64,000 nt of DNA, taken from Amycolatopsis jiangsuensis. GTDB taxonomy: Bacteria; Actinomycetota; Actinomycetes; Mycobacteriales; Pseudonocardiaceae. The notes below the pieces were generated by a model. The model did no database searches. It was given only the letters and a program-made list of their open reading frames with translations, and had not been told where the DNA came from. Of the stretch, positions 9,064 through 17,752 are shown in pieces. The stretch covers positions 1,054,001 to 1,118,000 of the forward strand of contig NZ_JACHMG010000001.1 of the NCBI RefSeq assembly GCF_014204865.1. Reading direction: 5' to 3'. A program made the position numbers and the translations under genes. Positions within the stretch are counted from its first letter, which is position 1, and every line of letters begins with the position of its first letter.

Positions 9064-9807
9064 TCAGCCCGGGATTGCCTGCGCGGGCCCGCCGAGTTCC
9101 CGGCACACCGCGCGAGCGGCGGTACGCAACGCGTCCGCGGTGGCCGGTTCCAGCGGCCACTCCGTGCTCGGGACGACGAGGCCCAGCGCACCGACAGCGT
9201 CGCCGGTCGCGTCGAAGACCGGTGTCGCGACGCCGCACTCGCCGATCACCGCCTCCTCGACCTCCTCGGCGAGTGCGCCCCGGCGGACGGTTTCCAGCTG
9301 GCTCCGCAGCGCGGTCGCGTCGGTCAGGGTGTGTCCGGTCATGCTGTGCAGCCGCGCCGGTTCCCGGTCGTCGGAGCCGAAGGCGAGCAGCACCTTGCCC
9401 AGAGCGCAGGCGTGCGCCGGGATGACGATCCCGACCTCGTCCATCTGCAGGCTGCCGTCGGGCCGTCGCGCGTGGTGCACGACGAGAACGTCGTCGAGGA
9501 GCCGGACCGCGGTGCGGACCGCGAAGCCGGTCCGCTCGGCGAGGTCTTCGGCCCAGCCGGAGGCCCGCGCGCGCAGCTCGAGGGTGCCCAGGTAGGTATT
9601 GCCCAGCCGCAGGGTGGCCGGGCCCAGCCGGTACTGCTGGGAATCGCGTTCCTGCACCACCATGCCGTGCGTCACCAGGGTGCGCACGATGCCGTGCGCG
9701 GTCGACGGCGCCAGCTCGAGCCGGCCGGCCAGCTCGCGGAGACTCAGCCTGCGTGCGCTCTGCAGTGCGTTCAGGATCCGCAGCGCACGATCCACCGACT
9801 GGATCAC
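9064..9807 (-). CDS. IclR-family transcriptional regulator
   Basis: This 247-residue regulator has an N-terminal winged helix (VIQSVDRALRILNAL, then LSLRELAGRLELAPSTAHGI) and a C-terminal effector-binding GAF-like domain containing FAVRTAVRLLDDVLVVHHA and ACALGKVLLAF, both IclR hallmarks. The GTG start follows GGGAG. It is divergent from the dihydroxyacetone-kinase-family genes. A perfect 15-bp palindrome lies in the shared intergenic region, so it probably controls those genes in response to the sugar or its phosphate. That role is inferred from position. Confidence 0.92.
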   Translation of the reverse strand: MIQSVDRALRILNALQSARRLSLRELAGRLELAPSTAHGIVRTLVTHGMVVQERDSQQYRLGPATLRLGNTYLGTLELRARASGWAEDLAERTGFAVRTAVRLLDDVLVVHHARRPDGSLQMDEVGIVIPAHACALGKVLLAFGSDDREPARLHSMTGHTLTDATALRSQLETVRRGALAEEVEEAVIGECGVATPVFDATGDAVGALGLVVPSTEWPLEPATADALRTAARAVCRELGGPAQAIPG

Positions 9808-9885
9808 CGGGTCTCCCTCACCTCACCGCGCGGCCGGGGCGGTGGCTTGTGCGTGCCGCCACAGTAGCGTACTTTACGACCGTCG

Positions 9886-9900
9886 TTCGACAATGTCGAA
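9886..9900. promoter_or_regulatory. Candidate IclR operator (perfect palindrome)
   Basis: TTCGACA-A-TGTCGAA is a perfect 7+1+7 inverted repeat. It lies 30 bases before the dhaK start and about 80 bases from the IclR start, in the position expected for an operator controlling both directions. The ribosome site GAGGAG for dhaK follows at about 9920-9925. Confidence 0.65.
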
Positions 9901-9930
9901 TACTGTTCCGAAACTCAACGAGGAGTCGTC

Positions 9931-10875
9931 ATGCACGCGACCGCGGACGCGTTGGAGGGTCTTGCGGCGGGCCGGGGTCTCGCGGTCGACCGCGACGCCC
10001 GGATCGTCCTGCGGGCGGACGGCCCGGTACCGGGCAAGGTCGGGCTGGTTTCCGGTGGCGGCTCGGGACACGAGCCGTTGCACAGCGGTTTCGTGGGGCC
10101 CGGGATGCTCGACGCCGCATGCGTCGGCGAGCTGTTCACCTCGCCGGTGCCCTGGCAGATCACCGAGGCCACCCGGCGCGTGGAGGCCGGCGCCGGCGTC
10201 CTGTACATCGTGAAGAACCACACCGGCGACGTCCTGAACTTCTCGATGGCCGCGGAGCTCGCGGCGGACGCCGGGATCGCGGTGGAAACGGTGGTGGTGC
10301 GCGACGACGCCGCCCTGGCCGGCGATCATCCCGGCGCTGGTCGCCGCGGGATCGCCGCGACGGTCCTGGTCGAGAAGATCGCCGGTGCCGCGGCCGAACG
10401 GGGACTTCCGCTTTCCGAGGTCGCGGCGCTGGCCCGCCGGGTCGCCGACGGCAGCCGCAGCTTGGGAGTCGCGTTGCCGGAAAAGTCCGGCACGGAGATC
10501 GAATTCGGGATCGGCATCCACGGCGAACCGGGACGCCGCCGCATTCCCGTGGGGCCGGCGGCGGACCTCGTCGCGCAGCTGCTCGACCCGATTCTCGCCG
10601 ACCTGGAGTGCCGTCGCGGCACCGAGGTGATCACCTTCGTGAACGGGCTCGGTGGCACGCGGTTGTCCGGGCTCTGCTTGATCTACGACGAGGTCGCCGC
10701 GGTGCTGGCGCGGGCAGAGGTGCGGGCGGTCCGGTCGCTGGTGGGCTCCTACGTGACGAGCCGCGGCCAGTCAGGATGCTCGGTCACGCTGTCGAAAGTG
10801 GATCCCGACGTCCTCGAGCTGTGGGACGCTCCGGTGCTGACCCAGGCGCTGCGGTGGGGCCGGTGGTCCGGGTGA
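9931..10875 (+). CDS. dhaK: Dihydroxyacetone-kinase-family DhaK subunit
   Basis: This 314-residue DAK1 domain protein binds a ketose such as dihydroxyacetone covalently through a histidine. Visible signatures are GLVSGGGSGHEPLHSGFVG, VLYIVKNHTGDVLNFSMAAE and FGIGIHGEPGRRR, the last containing the substrate-binding His. The ATG has a good GAGGAG site 7 bases upstream. The N-terminus is about 10-15 residues shorter than usual, and the family's KLIND-type start is missing. The stop overlaps the GTG of the next gene (GTGA). Related kinases phosphorylate erythrulose or other ketotetroses, so dihydroxyacetone is not certain as substrate. Confidence 0.9.
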   Translation: MHATADALEGLAAGRGLAVDRDARIVLRADGPVPGKVGLVSGGGSGHEPLHSGFVGPGMLDAACVGELFTSPVPWQITEATRRVEAGAGVLYIVKNHTGDVLNFSMAAELAADAGIAVETVVVRDDAALAGDHPGAGRRGIAATVLVEKIAGAAAERGLPLSEVAALARRVADGSRSLGVALPEKSGTEIEFGIGIHGEPGRRRIPVGPAADLVAQLLDPILADLECRRGTEVITFVNGLGGTRLSGLCLIYDEVAAVLARAEVRAVRSLVGSYVTSRGQSGCSVTLSKVDPDVLELWDAPVLTQALRWGRWSG

Positions 10876-13298
10876 ACGAGCTGCCGGACACCGCCGCGTT
10901 CGCCCGCTGGATCGGGACCTTCGCGGCGTCGCTCACCGAACACGAAGCACACCTCAACGCCCTCGACGCAGCCATCGGCGACGCCGACCACGGCGTCAAC
11001 CTGCGACGCGGAGCACTCGTCCTCGCCACGCTGGTGCGGCACCACGACTTTTCCCGGCCCGAGCAGCTGCTTCGCGCCGTCGGTTCGACGATCGTGGACC
11101 ACGTCGGCGGAGCCAGCGGCCCGCTGTACGGCAGCTTTTTCGTTCGTATGGCAGCAGCTTTGGCCACCACGACCGGCGCCGTCCCGCTCGTCGGCGCGAT
11201 GCGGGCGGGAGTGGCCGGGGTGGCTGAGCTGGGCGGTGCCGAGCCTGGCGACAAGACCCTGTACGACGCACTCGCACCGGCCGTCGACGCACTCGAATCC
11301 GCGCTGTCGGCAGGACAGTCACCGGCCCGCGCGCTCGCCCGGGCGGCCGCCGCGGCCGAAGCCGGCCGCGACGCCACCATTGCCATGATCGCGAAGAAGG
11401 GCCGCGCCAGCTATCTCGGCGAACGCAGTGCCGGCCACCAGGACCCCGGCGCGACGTCGGCAGCCTTGCTGATCGCGGCGGCCCGCACGCTCATCCCTTC
11501 CACATTGCAAGGAGTTGCCTTGTCCGGCCCTCGTTTCGTCAACGACCCCCGGTCCTTCGTCGCCGACAGCCTGCGCGGCGTGGTCGCGAACGCCGCCGAC
11601 CTGCGGTGGGTGCCCGACCCGGGGTACCTCGTCCGCGAAACCACTCCGCCCGCCGGCCGGGTCGCCCTCGTCTCCGGTGGCGGATCAGGGCACGAGCCGC
11701 TGCACGCCGGGTTCGTCGGCGAAGGCATGCTGACCGCGGCGGCGCCCGGCCTGATCTTCAGTTCGCCGAACGCGGTGCAGATCCACGCCGCCACGGCCGC
11801 CGCGCACGCGGGAGCCGGCGTCGTGCACATCGTGAAGAACTACACCGGTGACGTCCTGAACTTCGCCATCGCCGCCGAACTGGCAGCGGCCGAGGGCATC
11901 GCCGTGGAGACCGTGGTCGTCGACGACGACGTGGCCAGTGACCGGGACGGCGAGGGCCCCGGACGGCGGGGGACTGCGGCCACCCTCGTCGTGGAGAAGA
12001 TCTGCGGCGCCGCCGCGCAGCGAGGTGACGCGCTCGCCGACGTCGCCGCGCTCGGGCGCCGCACCGCGGCGGCGGCGCGTTCGATGGCGGTCGCGCTCCG
12101 CGCGCCGATCCTGCCGGGGGAGACCCGGCCGTCCTTCGACCTGGCCGAGGGCGAGGCCGAGCTCGGGATCGGCATTCACGGGGAACGCGGGACGTCCCGG
12201 ATTCCGTCGGCGACCGCCGGGGAACTCGTCGCCGCGCTGGTGGACCCGATAGTGCGGGCTCTCGGCCTGTCCGACGGCGACGACACGATCGTCGTGGTGA
12301 ACGGCCTTGGCGCCACTCACGACCTCGAGCTTTCGCTGGTGTTCGCCGAGGTCGCCGACCGGCTGGCCGGTGCGGGTGTCCGGATCCGGCGATCGCTGGT
12401 CGGCACTTTCGTCACGGCGCTGGACATGTCGGGGGTGTCGGTCACCCTGGTGCGCGTGGACGACGAGATGCTGGACCTGTTCGACGCGCCGACGGCCGCT
12501 CCCGCGTGGCCGAACGTGCCGCCTGTCGAGTTCTCCGGCATAGGCGACCGGCGTCCCCCGGAGATCACCCTGCGGGTTCCGGCCGCCGGGTCAGCCGACG
12601 ATCCGGTGCTGCCGCCGCCCGGCGACGACGACCTGAGCCACCACGAGACCGTCGCGTGGCTGCAGTCGTTCGCCGACCGCGTCATCGCGTCCGAACCGCA
12701 GCTGACCGATCTCGACCGCAGTGCCGGGGACGGCGACTTCGGCGCCACCCAGCTGGCCGCGCTCACCGGTCTCGGCGACCTCGCGGCCCGGGGTTACCGT
12801 TCCCTCTCCCCGCTGTTCCAGCTGATCTCCGAGTCGTACCTCGTCCGGGCCGGCGGGACGTCCGGAGCGCTGTTCGGCATGTTCTTTCGGGCCTTCGCCC
12901 GGGCGACGGCACAGGCGGGTTCGGACGGGATCCCGCTGACAGTCCTCGCCGCCGCCTCCGCGGAAGGGTTGCGGATCGTGCGGGAACTCGGCGGCGCGAG
13001 TGCCGGGGACCGCACCATGATCGACGCACTCGAACCGGCCGTCACCGCACTGGAGCAAGCGTCGCGGGAAGGTGCCTCGCTTCCGGCCGCTCTCGCCGCG
13101 GCCGCCGGCGCCGCCGACAGCGGCGTTCGGGCCACCGCGGAGATGACCGCCCGTCGCGGCCGAGCCAGCTACCTCGGCGACAGCGCCCGCGGCGTCGTCG
13201 ACCCCGGCGCAGTGGTGGTGCACTGGTTCTTCGACACCGCCACCGCGGTCATCCGCGACAGCCGGGCCCACCGCACGGGAGTGCGGTGGCCGGAGTAG
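10872..13298 (+). CDS. DhaL-DhaK-DhaL triple-domain kinase, or DhaL and DhaKL genes joined without a stop
   Basis: One uninterrupted frame of 808 codons holds three domains. Residues 1-216 are a complete DhaL (AAIGDADHGVNLRRGA nucleotide/Mg loop, GGASGPLYGSFFVRMA). Residues about 217-560 are a DhaK domain (ALVSGGGSGHEPLHAGFVG, IVKNYTGDVLNFA, GIGIHGERG with the substrate His). Residues about 610-808 are a second DhaL (LDRSAGDGDFGATQLAAL, GGTSGALFGMFFRAFA). The last two domains form the usual ATP-dependent DhaK-DhaL kinase. No stop codon separates the first DhaL from it. A TTG codon at 11520 preceded by AAGGAG lies exactly at the joint and would give a 592-residue kinase. The product may therefore be one fused protein, two proteins from nested starts, or both. 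No DhaM phosphotransferase is in the window. Confidence 0.9.
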   Translation: MNELPDTAAFARWIGTFAASLTEHEAHLNALDAAIGDADHGVNLRRGALVLATLVRHHDFSRPEQLLRAVGSTIVDHVGGASGPLYGSFFVRMAAALATTTGAVPLVGAMRAGVAGVAELGGAEPGDKTLYDALAPAVDALESALSAGQSPARALARAAAAAEAGRDATIAMIAKKGRASYLGERSAGHQDPGATSAALLIAAARTLIPSTLQGVALSGPRFVNDPRSFVADSLRGVVANAADLRWVPDPGYLVRETTPPAGRVALVSGGGSGHEPLHAGFVGEGMLTAAAPGLIFSSPNAVQIHAATAAAHAGAGVVHIVKNYTGDVLNFAIAAELAAAEGIAVETVVVDDDVASDRDGEGPGRRGTAATLVVEKICGAAAQRGDALADVAALGRRTAAAARSMAVALRAPILPGETRPSFDLAEGEAELGIGIHGERGTSRIPSATAGELVAALVDPIVRALGLSDGDDTIVVVNGLGATHDLELSLVFAEVADRLAGAGVRIRRSLVGTFVTALDMSGVSVTLVRVDDEMLDLFDAPTAAPAWPNVPPVEFSGIGDRRPPEITLRVPAAGSADDPVLPPPGDDDLSHHETVAWLQSFADRVIASEPQLTDLDRSAGDGDFGATQLAALTGLGDLAARGYRSLSPLFQLISESYLVRAGGTSGALFGMFFRAFARATAQAGSDGIPLTVLAAASAEGLRIVRELGGASAGDRTMIDALEPAVTALEQASREGASLPAALAAAAGAADSGVRATAEMTARRGRASYLGDSARGVVDPGAVVVHWFFDTATAVIRDSRAHRTGVRWPE
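11509..11522 (+). promoter_or_regulatory. Internal ribosome site and TTG start inside the DhaL-DhaK-DhaL frame
   Basis: AAGGAG (11509-11514) is followed after 5 bases by TTG (11520-11522), in frame with the downstream DhaK-DhaL part. It falls exactly where the first DhaL domain ends (codon 217), and the following residues SGPRFVNDPRSF match a normal DhaK N-terminus. This looks like the preserved start of a formerly separate gene. Confidence 0.6.
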
Positions 13299-13304
13299 CC
13301 CCGG

Positions 13305-14216
13305 CTACCTCACCTGCCGGGCCTCGGCGCCGGTCACCGGGGGATCGGCCGGTACGTCGTGGAGGATCGAGGCGAGGATCTCGGCGCCCCGCACCACGCG
13401 GGGGCCGGGCCGGTTGAAGTAGGACGGTCCGTCCAGCAGCCAGACCTGCCCGGCCCGTACCGCGGGCAGCTGCGCCCAGCCGGGCCGAGTGGTGAGCACG
13501 TCGAGCTCGTCCGCGGTGCGGTCCGGGCTGAACCCGCACGGCAGGACGAGCAGCACGTCCGGACGGGCGTCCAGGACGGCGTCCCACGGCATCGGCTCGG
13601 TGTGCTCGCCGGGCTGGGCGAGCAGGGGAGCACCGCCGGCGGTGGTGATCTGCTCGGGCACCCAGTGCCCGGCCGGCCAGAGCGGGTCGAGCCATTCCAG
13701 CGCCACGACCCGCGGGCGCGCTCGGCCGGCGACCCCGGCTCGTACGTCGGCGAGCCGCTGCCGCAGTCCGGCGTCGCGTTCGGCGGCGACTTCGGGCACG
13801 CCGAGTGCGTCGCCGAGGGTCGCGACGCAGCCGAGGACTTCGGCGAGGGTCCGCGGCTCGAGGCTGAGCACGCGTGGTCCGGCGTCCATCATCCGCACGG
13901 CATCGGCGACCCGGGTGTAGGAGACAGCGCACACCGCACACAGGTCCTGGGTGAGCACCAGGTCCGGGGCGAGCTCGGCCAGCTGCTCGACATCGACCGA
14001 ATACAGCGACGAACCACGGTGCGCGGAGCCGCCGACGGCGTCGGAGATCTCCCGGCTGGACGAGGAGCCCGGGTCGATCTCCGCGGTGGTCACCACCGGC
14101 ACCGCGCTGATCTCCGGTGGCCAGTCGCACTCGTGGGTGCGCCCCACGAGGTTGCCGAGCTGCCCGAGCGTGGCGACCAGGTCGGTGGCGGCAGGCAGCA
14201 GTGACACGATCCGCAT
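13305..14216 (-). CDS. Cobalamin-binding-protein-like periplasmic-binding-fold protein (BtuF family)
   Basis: This 303-residue protein has the two-lobed helical-backbone binding fold. It starts [19 protein letters not shown] and continues with [29 protein letters not shown], and [18 protein letters not shown] in the C-terminal lobe, the pattern of actinobacterial BtuF-like proteins. It has no signal peptide or lipobox, so as written it would be cytoplasmic, unlike transporter-linked BtuF. The ATG at 14216 starts directly in the fold. It follows the serine hydrolase on the same strand after 19 bases and may be the last gene of the large operon. The ligand is unknown; binding of a corrinoid is a family inference. 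Confidence 0.8.
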   Translation of the reverse strand: MRIVSLLPAATDLVATLGQLGNLVGRTHECDWPPEISAVPVVTTAEIDPGSSSSREISDAVGGSAHRGSSLYSVDVEQLAELAPDLVLTQDLCAVCAVSYTRVADAVRMMDAGPRVLSLEPRTLAEVLGCVATLGDALGVPEVAAERDAGLRQRLADVRAGVAGRARPRVVALEWLDPLWPAGHWVPEQITTAGGAPLLAQPGEHTEPMPWDAVLDARPDVLLVLPCGFSPDRTADELDVLTTRPGWAQLPAVRAGQVWLLDGPSYFNRPGPRVVRGAEILASILHDVPADPPVTGAEARQVR

Positions 14217-14235
14217 GGGTCCACGGTAGGCCGGA

Positions 14236-15294
14236 TCAGAGACAGCTGTGCAGTGCGGCCAGCAGGCTGCTCGCCCGGGTGTCGACGTCCTCGGCCTGGA
14301 GTTCGTTCGTGGTGAACGAGAACGCGATCCCGTGCTCCGGCCAGGCGCCGTGCCGTCCGCCTCCCGCGCCGGAGTGGCCGAAGGCGGTGCCGGCCGGGCC
14401 GTAGGTGCCGATCGGGTCGGCCAGTTCGAAGCCGAGCCCGAACCGCAGCGGGCGGTCGTTGATCGCGTCGATGCCCTCGGACCAGGTGCGCGTCGCCCGG
14501 CCCAGTACCTGCCCCGGGACCAGCTCGCCGGACAGCAGCAGGTCGTACAGCCGGGCCATCGCGTCGGCGGTGCCCACGCCACCACCTGCGGCCAGCGCCG
14601 CGCCGCGGTACTCGGGTGAGTTCATGGTGTCGCCCGAATCGAGCAGGCCGCGATACATCCGCTCGACCACCCGGCGTCGCCCCGGGTCCTGGAGGAACGT
14701 GCTGATCCGGTACCCGGGCGCGCGCCGCAGCGTCGCGACCGGGACCTCCGGCGGCGTGCCGAGGCGCAGGTCCAGACCGTGGGGCTCGGCGAGCATCGTG
14801 CGCACGAGGGTGCCAAGGGGTTCGCCGGTGGCCCGCCGGACGAGCTCGGTCAGGAGGTAGCCGTAGGTGAGTGCGTGGTAGGCGACGCGGCTGCCGGGTG
14901 TCCACAGCGGACTCTGCCCGGCGAGCGCGGCCGCGTTGGCGGCGTTGTCCAGCATCGGCAGATCCGGCTCCACGTAAGGCAGCCCGACGGTGTGCGCGAG
15001 GACCTGGGAGACCGGCACGTCCTGTTTGCCCGCCGCGGCGAACTCCGGCCAGTACCGCGACACCGGTTCGTCCGGATCGAGCAGCCCCCGCGCGGTGAGC
15101 ATCGCGACGACGGTCGCGACGATCCCCTTGGTGCCGCTGAACAACACCACGCGGGTGTCCTCGGCCCAGTTGCCGTGCAGCCGCACCAGCGGTTCGCCAC
15201 GCCGGTACACGCAGAACGAGGCGCCGCCGGAGGACCCGGCGAGCACGTCGGCGAACGCGTCGCGCACGGCCTCGAAGCCGGCCCGCACACTCAC
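14236..15294 (-). CDS. Serine hydrolase of the beta-lactamase / penicillin-binding fold (EstB-like)
   Basis: This 352-residue protein has a SxxK motif SGTK near residue 54 ([14 protein letters not shown]), the conserved HTVGLPY segment, a Tyr-containing block [20 protein letters not shown] and a C-terminal HSGAGGG box. Those features fit class C beta-lactamase-like esterases and peptidases. No signal peptide is seen, so it is probably an intracellular esterase or amidase. The GTG start overlaps the stop of the ABC ATPase by 4 bases (GTGA), which makes it part of the carnitine-type operon. An acyl-ester substrate linked to that pathway is possible but unproven. Confidence 0.85.
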   Translation of the reverse strand: MSVRAGFEAVRDAFADVLAGSSGGASFCVYRRGEPLVRLHGNWAEDTRVVLFSGTKGIVATVVAMLTARGLLDPDEPVSRYWPEFAAAGKQDVPVSQVLAHTVGLPYVEPDLPMLDNAANAAALAGQSPLWTPGSRVAYHALTYGYLLTELVRRATGEPLGTLVRTMLAEPHGLDLRLGTPPEVPVATLRRAPGYRISTFLQDPGRRRVVERMYRGLLDSGDTMNSPEYRGAALAAGGGVGTADAMARLYDLLLSGELVPGQVLGRATRTWSEGIDAINDRPLRFGLGFELADPIGTYGPAGTAFGHSGAGGGRHGAWPEHGIAFSFTTNELQAEDVDTRASSLLAALHSCL

Positions 15295-16859
15295 AGGCGC
15301 GGGGTGGTGTCGAGCAGCTCACGCGTGTAGCTGTGCGCGGGTGCGGTGAGCACGGTCTCCACCGTTCCTTCCTCCACGATCTCGCCACCGCGCAGGACCG
15401 CGATCCGGTCCGCGACCTCCGGGGCGAGCGCGATGTTGTGGGTCACGAACACCATGGCCATCCCCAGCTCCCGGCGCAGCTCGCCGAGCAGGTCCACGAT
15501 GGAGGCCTGCACCGACACGTCCAGCGCCGAGGTCACCTCGTCGCAGACCAGGACGTCCGGAGTGGTCACCAGCGCGCGGGCGATCGCCGCGCGCTGGCGT
15601 TCCCCGCCGCTGAGCTGGTCGGGCAGCCGGTTCGCCAGGCCCGGCCGCAACCGGACCCGGTCGAGCATCTCCGCGACGCGAGCACGCCGTTGTGCCCGCG
15701 ACAGTGCAGTGAGGTGGACCAGCGGGACCTCGATGGACTGCGCGATCGTCTTGCGGGGATTGAGCGACGAGAACGGGCTCTGGAACACGTACTGGATGCG
15801 CCGCCGTTCGTCGATGCTGCGCTGCCGGGTCGCCGACGCGAGTGGCGTGCCCTCCAGCGCCACGGTGCCGGTGAAACCACGGTTCAGACCCGCGATGCAC
15901 TGCGACAGCGTGGTCTTGCCCGAGCCCGATTCCCCGAGCAACAGCACACATTCGCCACGCGTGACCGCGAGATCGACTCCACGCAGCACCTCATGACGGC
16001 CGTAGGCCATGCGGATGTCGCGGGCGGCCAGCACAGCGTCGTCGGGTGGGGGAGCGGCGGCCGGCTTCGCGGAAAGATCCGGCACCGCCGACAGCAGCCG
16101 TTTCGTATAGGCGTGTTCCGGGCGGCGGAGGACCTGATCCGCCGGTCCGCACTCGACCAGATCGCCCCGGTACATCACGGCCACCCGGTCCGCGAGCTGC
16201 GCGACCACGGCGAGGTCGTGCGTGATGTACAGCGCCGCGACGCCGTGCTCGGCGGTCAGGCCGCGCACTGTCTCCAGCACCAGCGCCTGGGTCATCACGT
16301 CCAGCCCGGTCGTCGGCTCGTCGAGCACGACCACGCTCGGCCGGCAGGCGAACGCCATCGCGATGCCGACCCGCTGCTGCTGGCCGCCGGAAAGCTGGTG
16401 CGGGTACCGGCGCCGGTACTGCTCGTCGGCGGGCAGCCCGACCTCGGCCAGTACCTCGCTCACCCGTTCGTCCACCGGACCCGGATAGCCGTGCGTGTGC
16501 AGGACCTCCTCGATCTGCAGGCCGATCCGCAACGCGGGGTTCAGCGACAGCGCCGGGTCCTGCGGGATGTAGGAGACGGCGCTGCCCCGCAGCCGGCGCC
16601 GTGCCGCGCCGTCGAGGGCAAGCAGGTCCACCGGTTCGCCCTCGCGCGGCCGCAGCGTGACGGTTCCGCCGGCGGAGACCAGTCCGCGCCGGAAATGGCC
16701 GAGCGCGGCCAGTCCAGCGGTGGTCTTTCCGGAGCCGGATTCCCCGACGAGCGCGAGCACTTCGCCGGGTTCGATGGCGTACGAGACGTCTCGCAGCACC
16801 GGAACGCCCGCAGTGGTGCGCACGGCCAGCCCGGTCACCTCGAGCACGGGATCGGTCAC
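15291..16859 (-). CDS. Dpp/Opp-type ABC importer, fused double ATPase
   Basis: This 522-residue protein holds two ATP-binding domains in one chain, equivalent to DppD and DppF. The first (about 1-255) has Walker A GESGSGKTT, signature LSGGQQQR and Walker B VVVLDEPTTGLD. The second (about 275-522) has GESGSGKTT, LSGGERQR and VLVCDEVTSALD. Each is followed by the YT(K/R)xLL region typical of oligopeptide ATPases. It powers uptake through the two permeases encoded just upstream. The GTG start overlaps the permease stop (GTGA), and its own stop overlaps the hydrolase start, so it is translationally coupled on both sides. Confidence 0.93.
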   Translation of the reverse strand: MTDPVLEVTGLAVRTTAGVPVLRDVSYAIEPGEVLALVGESGSGKTTAGLAALGHFRRGLVSAGGTVTLRPREGEPVDLLALDGAARRRLRGSAVSYIPQDPALSLNPALRIGLQIEEVLHTHGYPGPVDERVSEVLAEVGLPADEQYRRRYPHQLSGGQQQRVGIAMAFACRPSVVVLDEPTTGLDVMTQALVLETVRGLTAEHGVAALYITHDLAVVAQLADRVAVMYRGDLVECGPADQVLRRPEHAYTKRLLSAVPDLSAKPAAAPPPDDAVLAARDIRMAYGRHEVLRGVDLAVTRGECVLLLGESGSGKTTLSQCIAGLNRGFTGTVALEGTPLASATRQRSIDERRRIQYVFQSPFSSLNPRKTIAQSIEVPLVHLTALSRAQRRARVAEMLDRVRLRPGLANRLPDQLSGGERQRAAIARALVTTPDVLVCDEVTSALDVSVQASIVDLLGELRRELGMAMVFVTHNIALAPEVADRIAVLRGGEIVEEGTVETVLTAPAHSYTRELLDTTPRL

Positions 16860-17752
16860 GACCGCACCTCCCGGGTCCGCCCGGCCGCGGCCGAGGCGAG
16901 CGAATCGGCGACGAGGTTCGTGCCGACGGCGAGCACCGCGATCGCCACGACCGGCAGCAGCACGCCCCACGGCTGCACCACCAGCGCGATCCGGTTCTCG
17001 TTGATCATCAGGCCCCAGTCGGCCGTGGGAGGCTGGATACCGAGCCCGAGGAACGACAAAGAGGCCAGGTAGCCGATGGAATAGGTCAGCCGCAGGCCGA
17101 GCTCCACCATCAGCGGCCCGGTGATGTTCGGCAGGATCTCGCGCACGAGGATCCGCGAGCGCGGCATCGCGTACATCTCGGCGGCGCGGATGAAGTCCTG
17201 CCCGCGCACGGCCACGGTCGCCTGGCGCGCCACCCGCGCGGTCCGCGGTGCGTGCGTCAACCCGATCACCAGCACGAGCAGCCAGCCCTTCGGCCCGATC
17301 ACGGCGATCGCCAGCAGTGCGATCACCAGCTGCGGGAAGGACAGCAGCACGTCGTTGCCCCGCATCAGGACCGCGTCGAGCCAGCCGCCGCCGTAGCCGG
17401 CGACCATGCCGATCGCCGCGCCGAGCACGATGCCCAGCGCGGTGGCGAGCACCGCGTACAGCAGCAGCGTGGTTCCTCCGGCGAGGAACCGGGTGAGCAC
17501 GTCGCGGCCGAGACCGTCGGTGCCCGCGAGACCGTCCGGTTTGAACGGCTTCCCGGCGAAGCCGGTGGTGTCGTACCCGGTCAGCACCGGGCCGAGCCAC
17601 GGTCCGAGCACCGCGACCAGCACCACGAGCACGGTCAGCGCGCTGCCGACCTTGGCCTGCGGGAACGTCCACGCGGTGCGGATCAGTCCGGTCGGCCGGG
17701 GCGGCGTGTCCGCGGCGGCGGGCAGGGTGGTCTCCTCGTCCACGGCGGTCAT
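16856..17752 (-). CDS. Dpp/Opp-type ABC importer permease (DppC-like)
   Basis: This 298-residue membrane protein has an N-terminal TM helix (VGSALTVLVVLVAVLGPWLG), then the GTDGLGRDVLTRFLAGGTTL segment found after the first periplasmic loop of DppC/OppC. The EAA-type loop reads QDFIRAAEMYAMPRSRIL VREILPNI. It forms a heterodimer channel with the next upstream permease. The ATG overlaps the upstream stop by 4 bases (ATGA). Confidence 0.93.
   Translation of the reverse strand: MTAVDEETTLPAAADTPPRPTGLIRTAWTFPQAKVGSALTVLVVLVAVLGPWLGPVLTGYDTTGFAGKPFKPDGLAGTDGLGRDVLTRFLAGGTTLLLYAVLATALGIVLGAAIGMVAGYGGGWLDAVLMRGNDVLLSFPQLVIALLAIAVIGPKGWLLVLVIGLTHAPRTARVARQATVAVRGQDFIRAAEMYAMPRSRILVREILPNITGPLMVELGLRLTYSIGYLASLSFLGLGIQPPTADWGLMINENRIALVVQPWGVLLPVVAIAVLAVGTNLVADSLASAAAGRTREVRS

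Noticed and set aside
9893..9930. Upstream frame starting ATGTCGAAT and reading MSNTVPKLNEE as the true N-terminus of DhaK
   Set aside because: KLN vaguely resembles the family's KLIND start, but it is in a different frame, lies partly in the palindrome, and the ATG at 9931 has a good ribosome site. A frameshift cannot be excluded but is not supported.
9064..13298. A PTS-dependent dihydroxyacetone kinase system
   Set aside because: No DhaM-type phosphotransferase is encoded nearby, and the third and second domains form an ATP-type DhaK-DhaL kinase, so PTS dependence is not supported.
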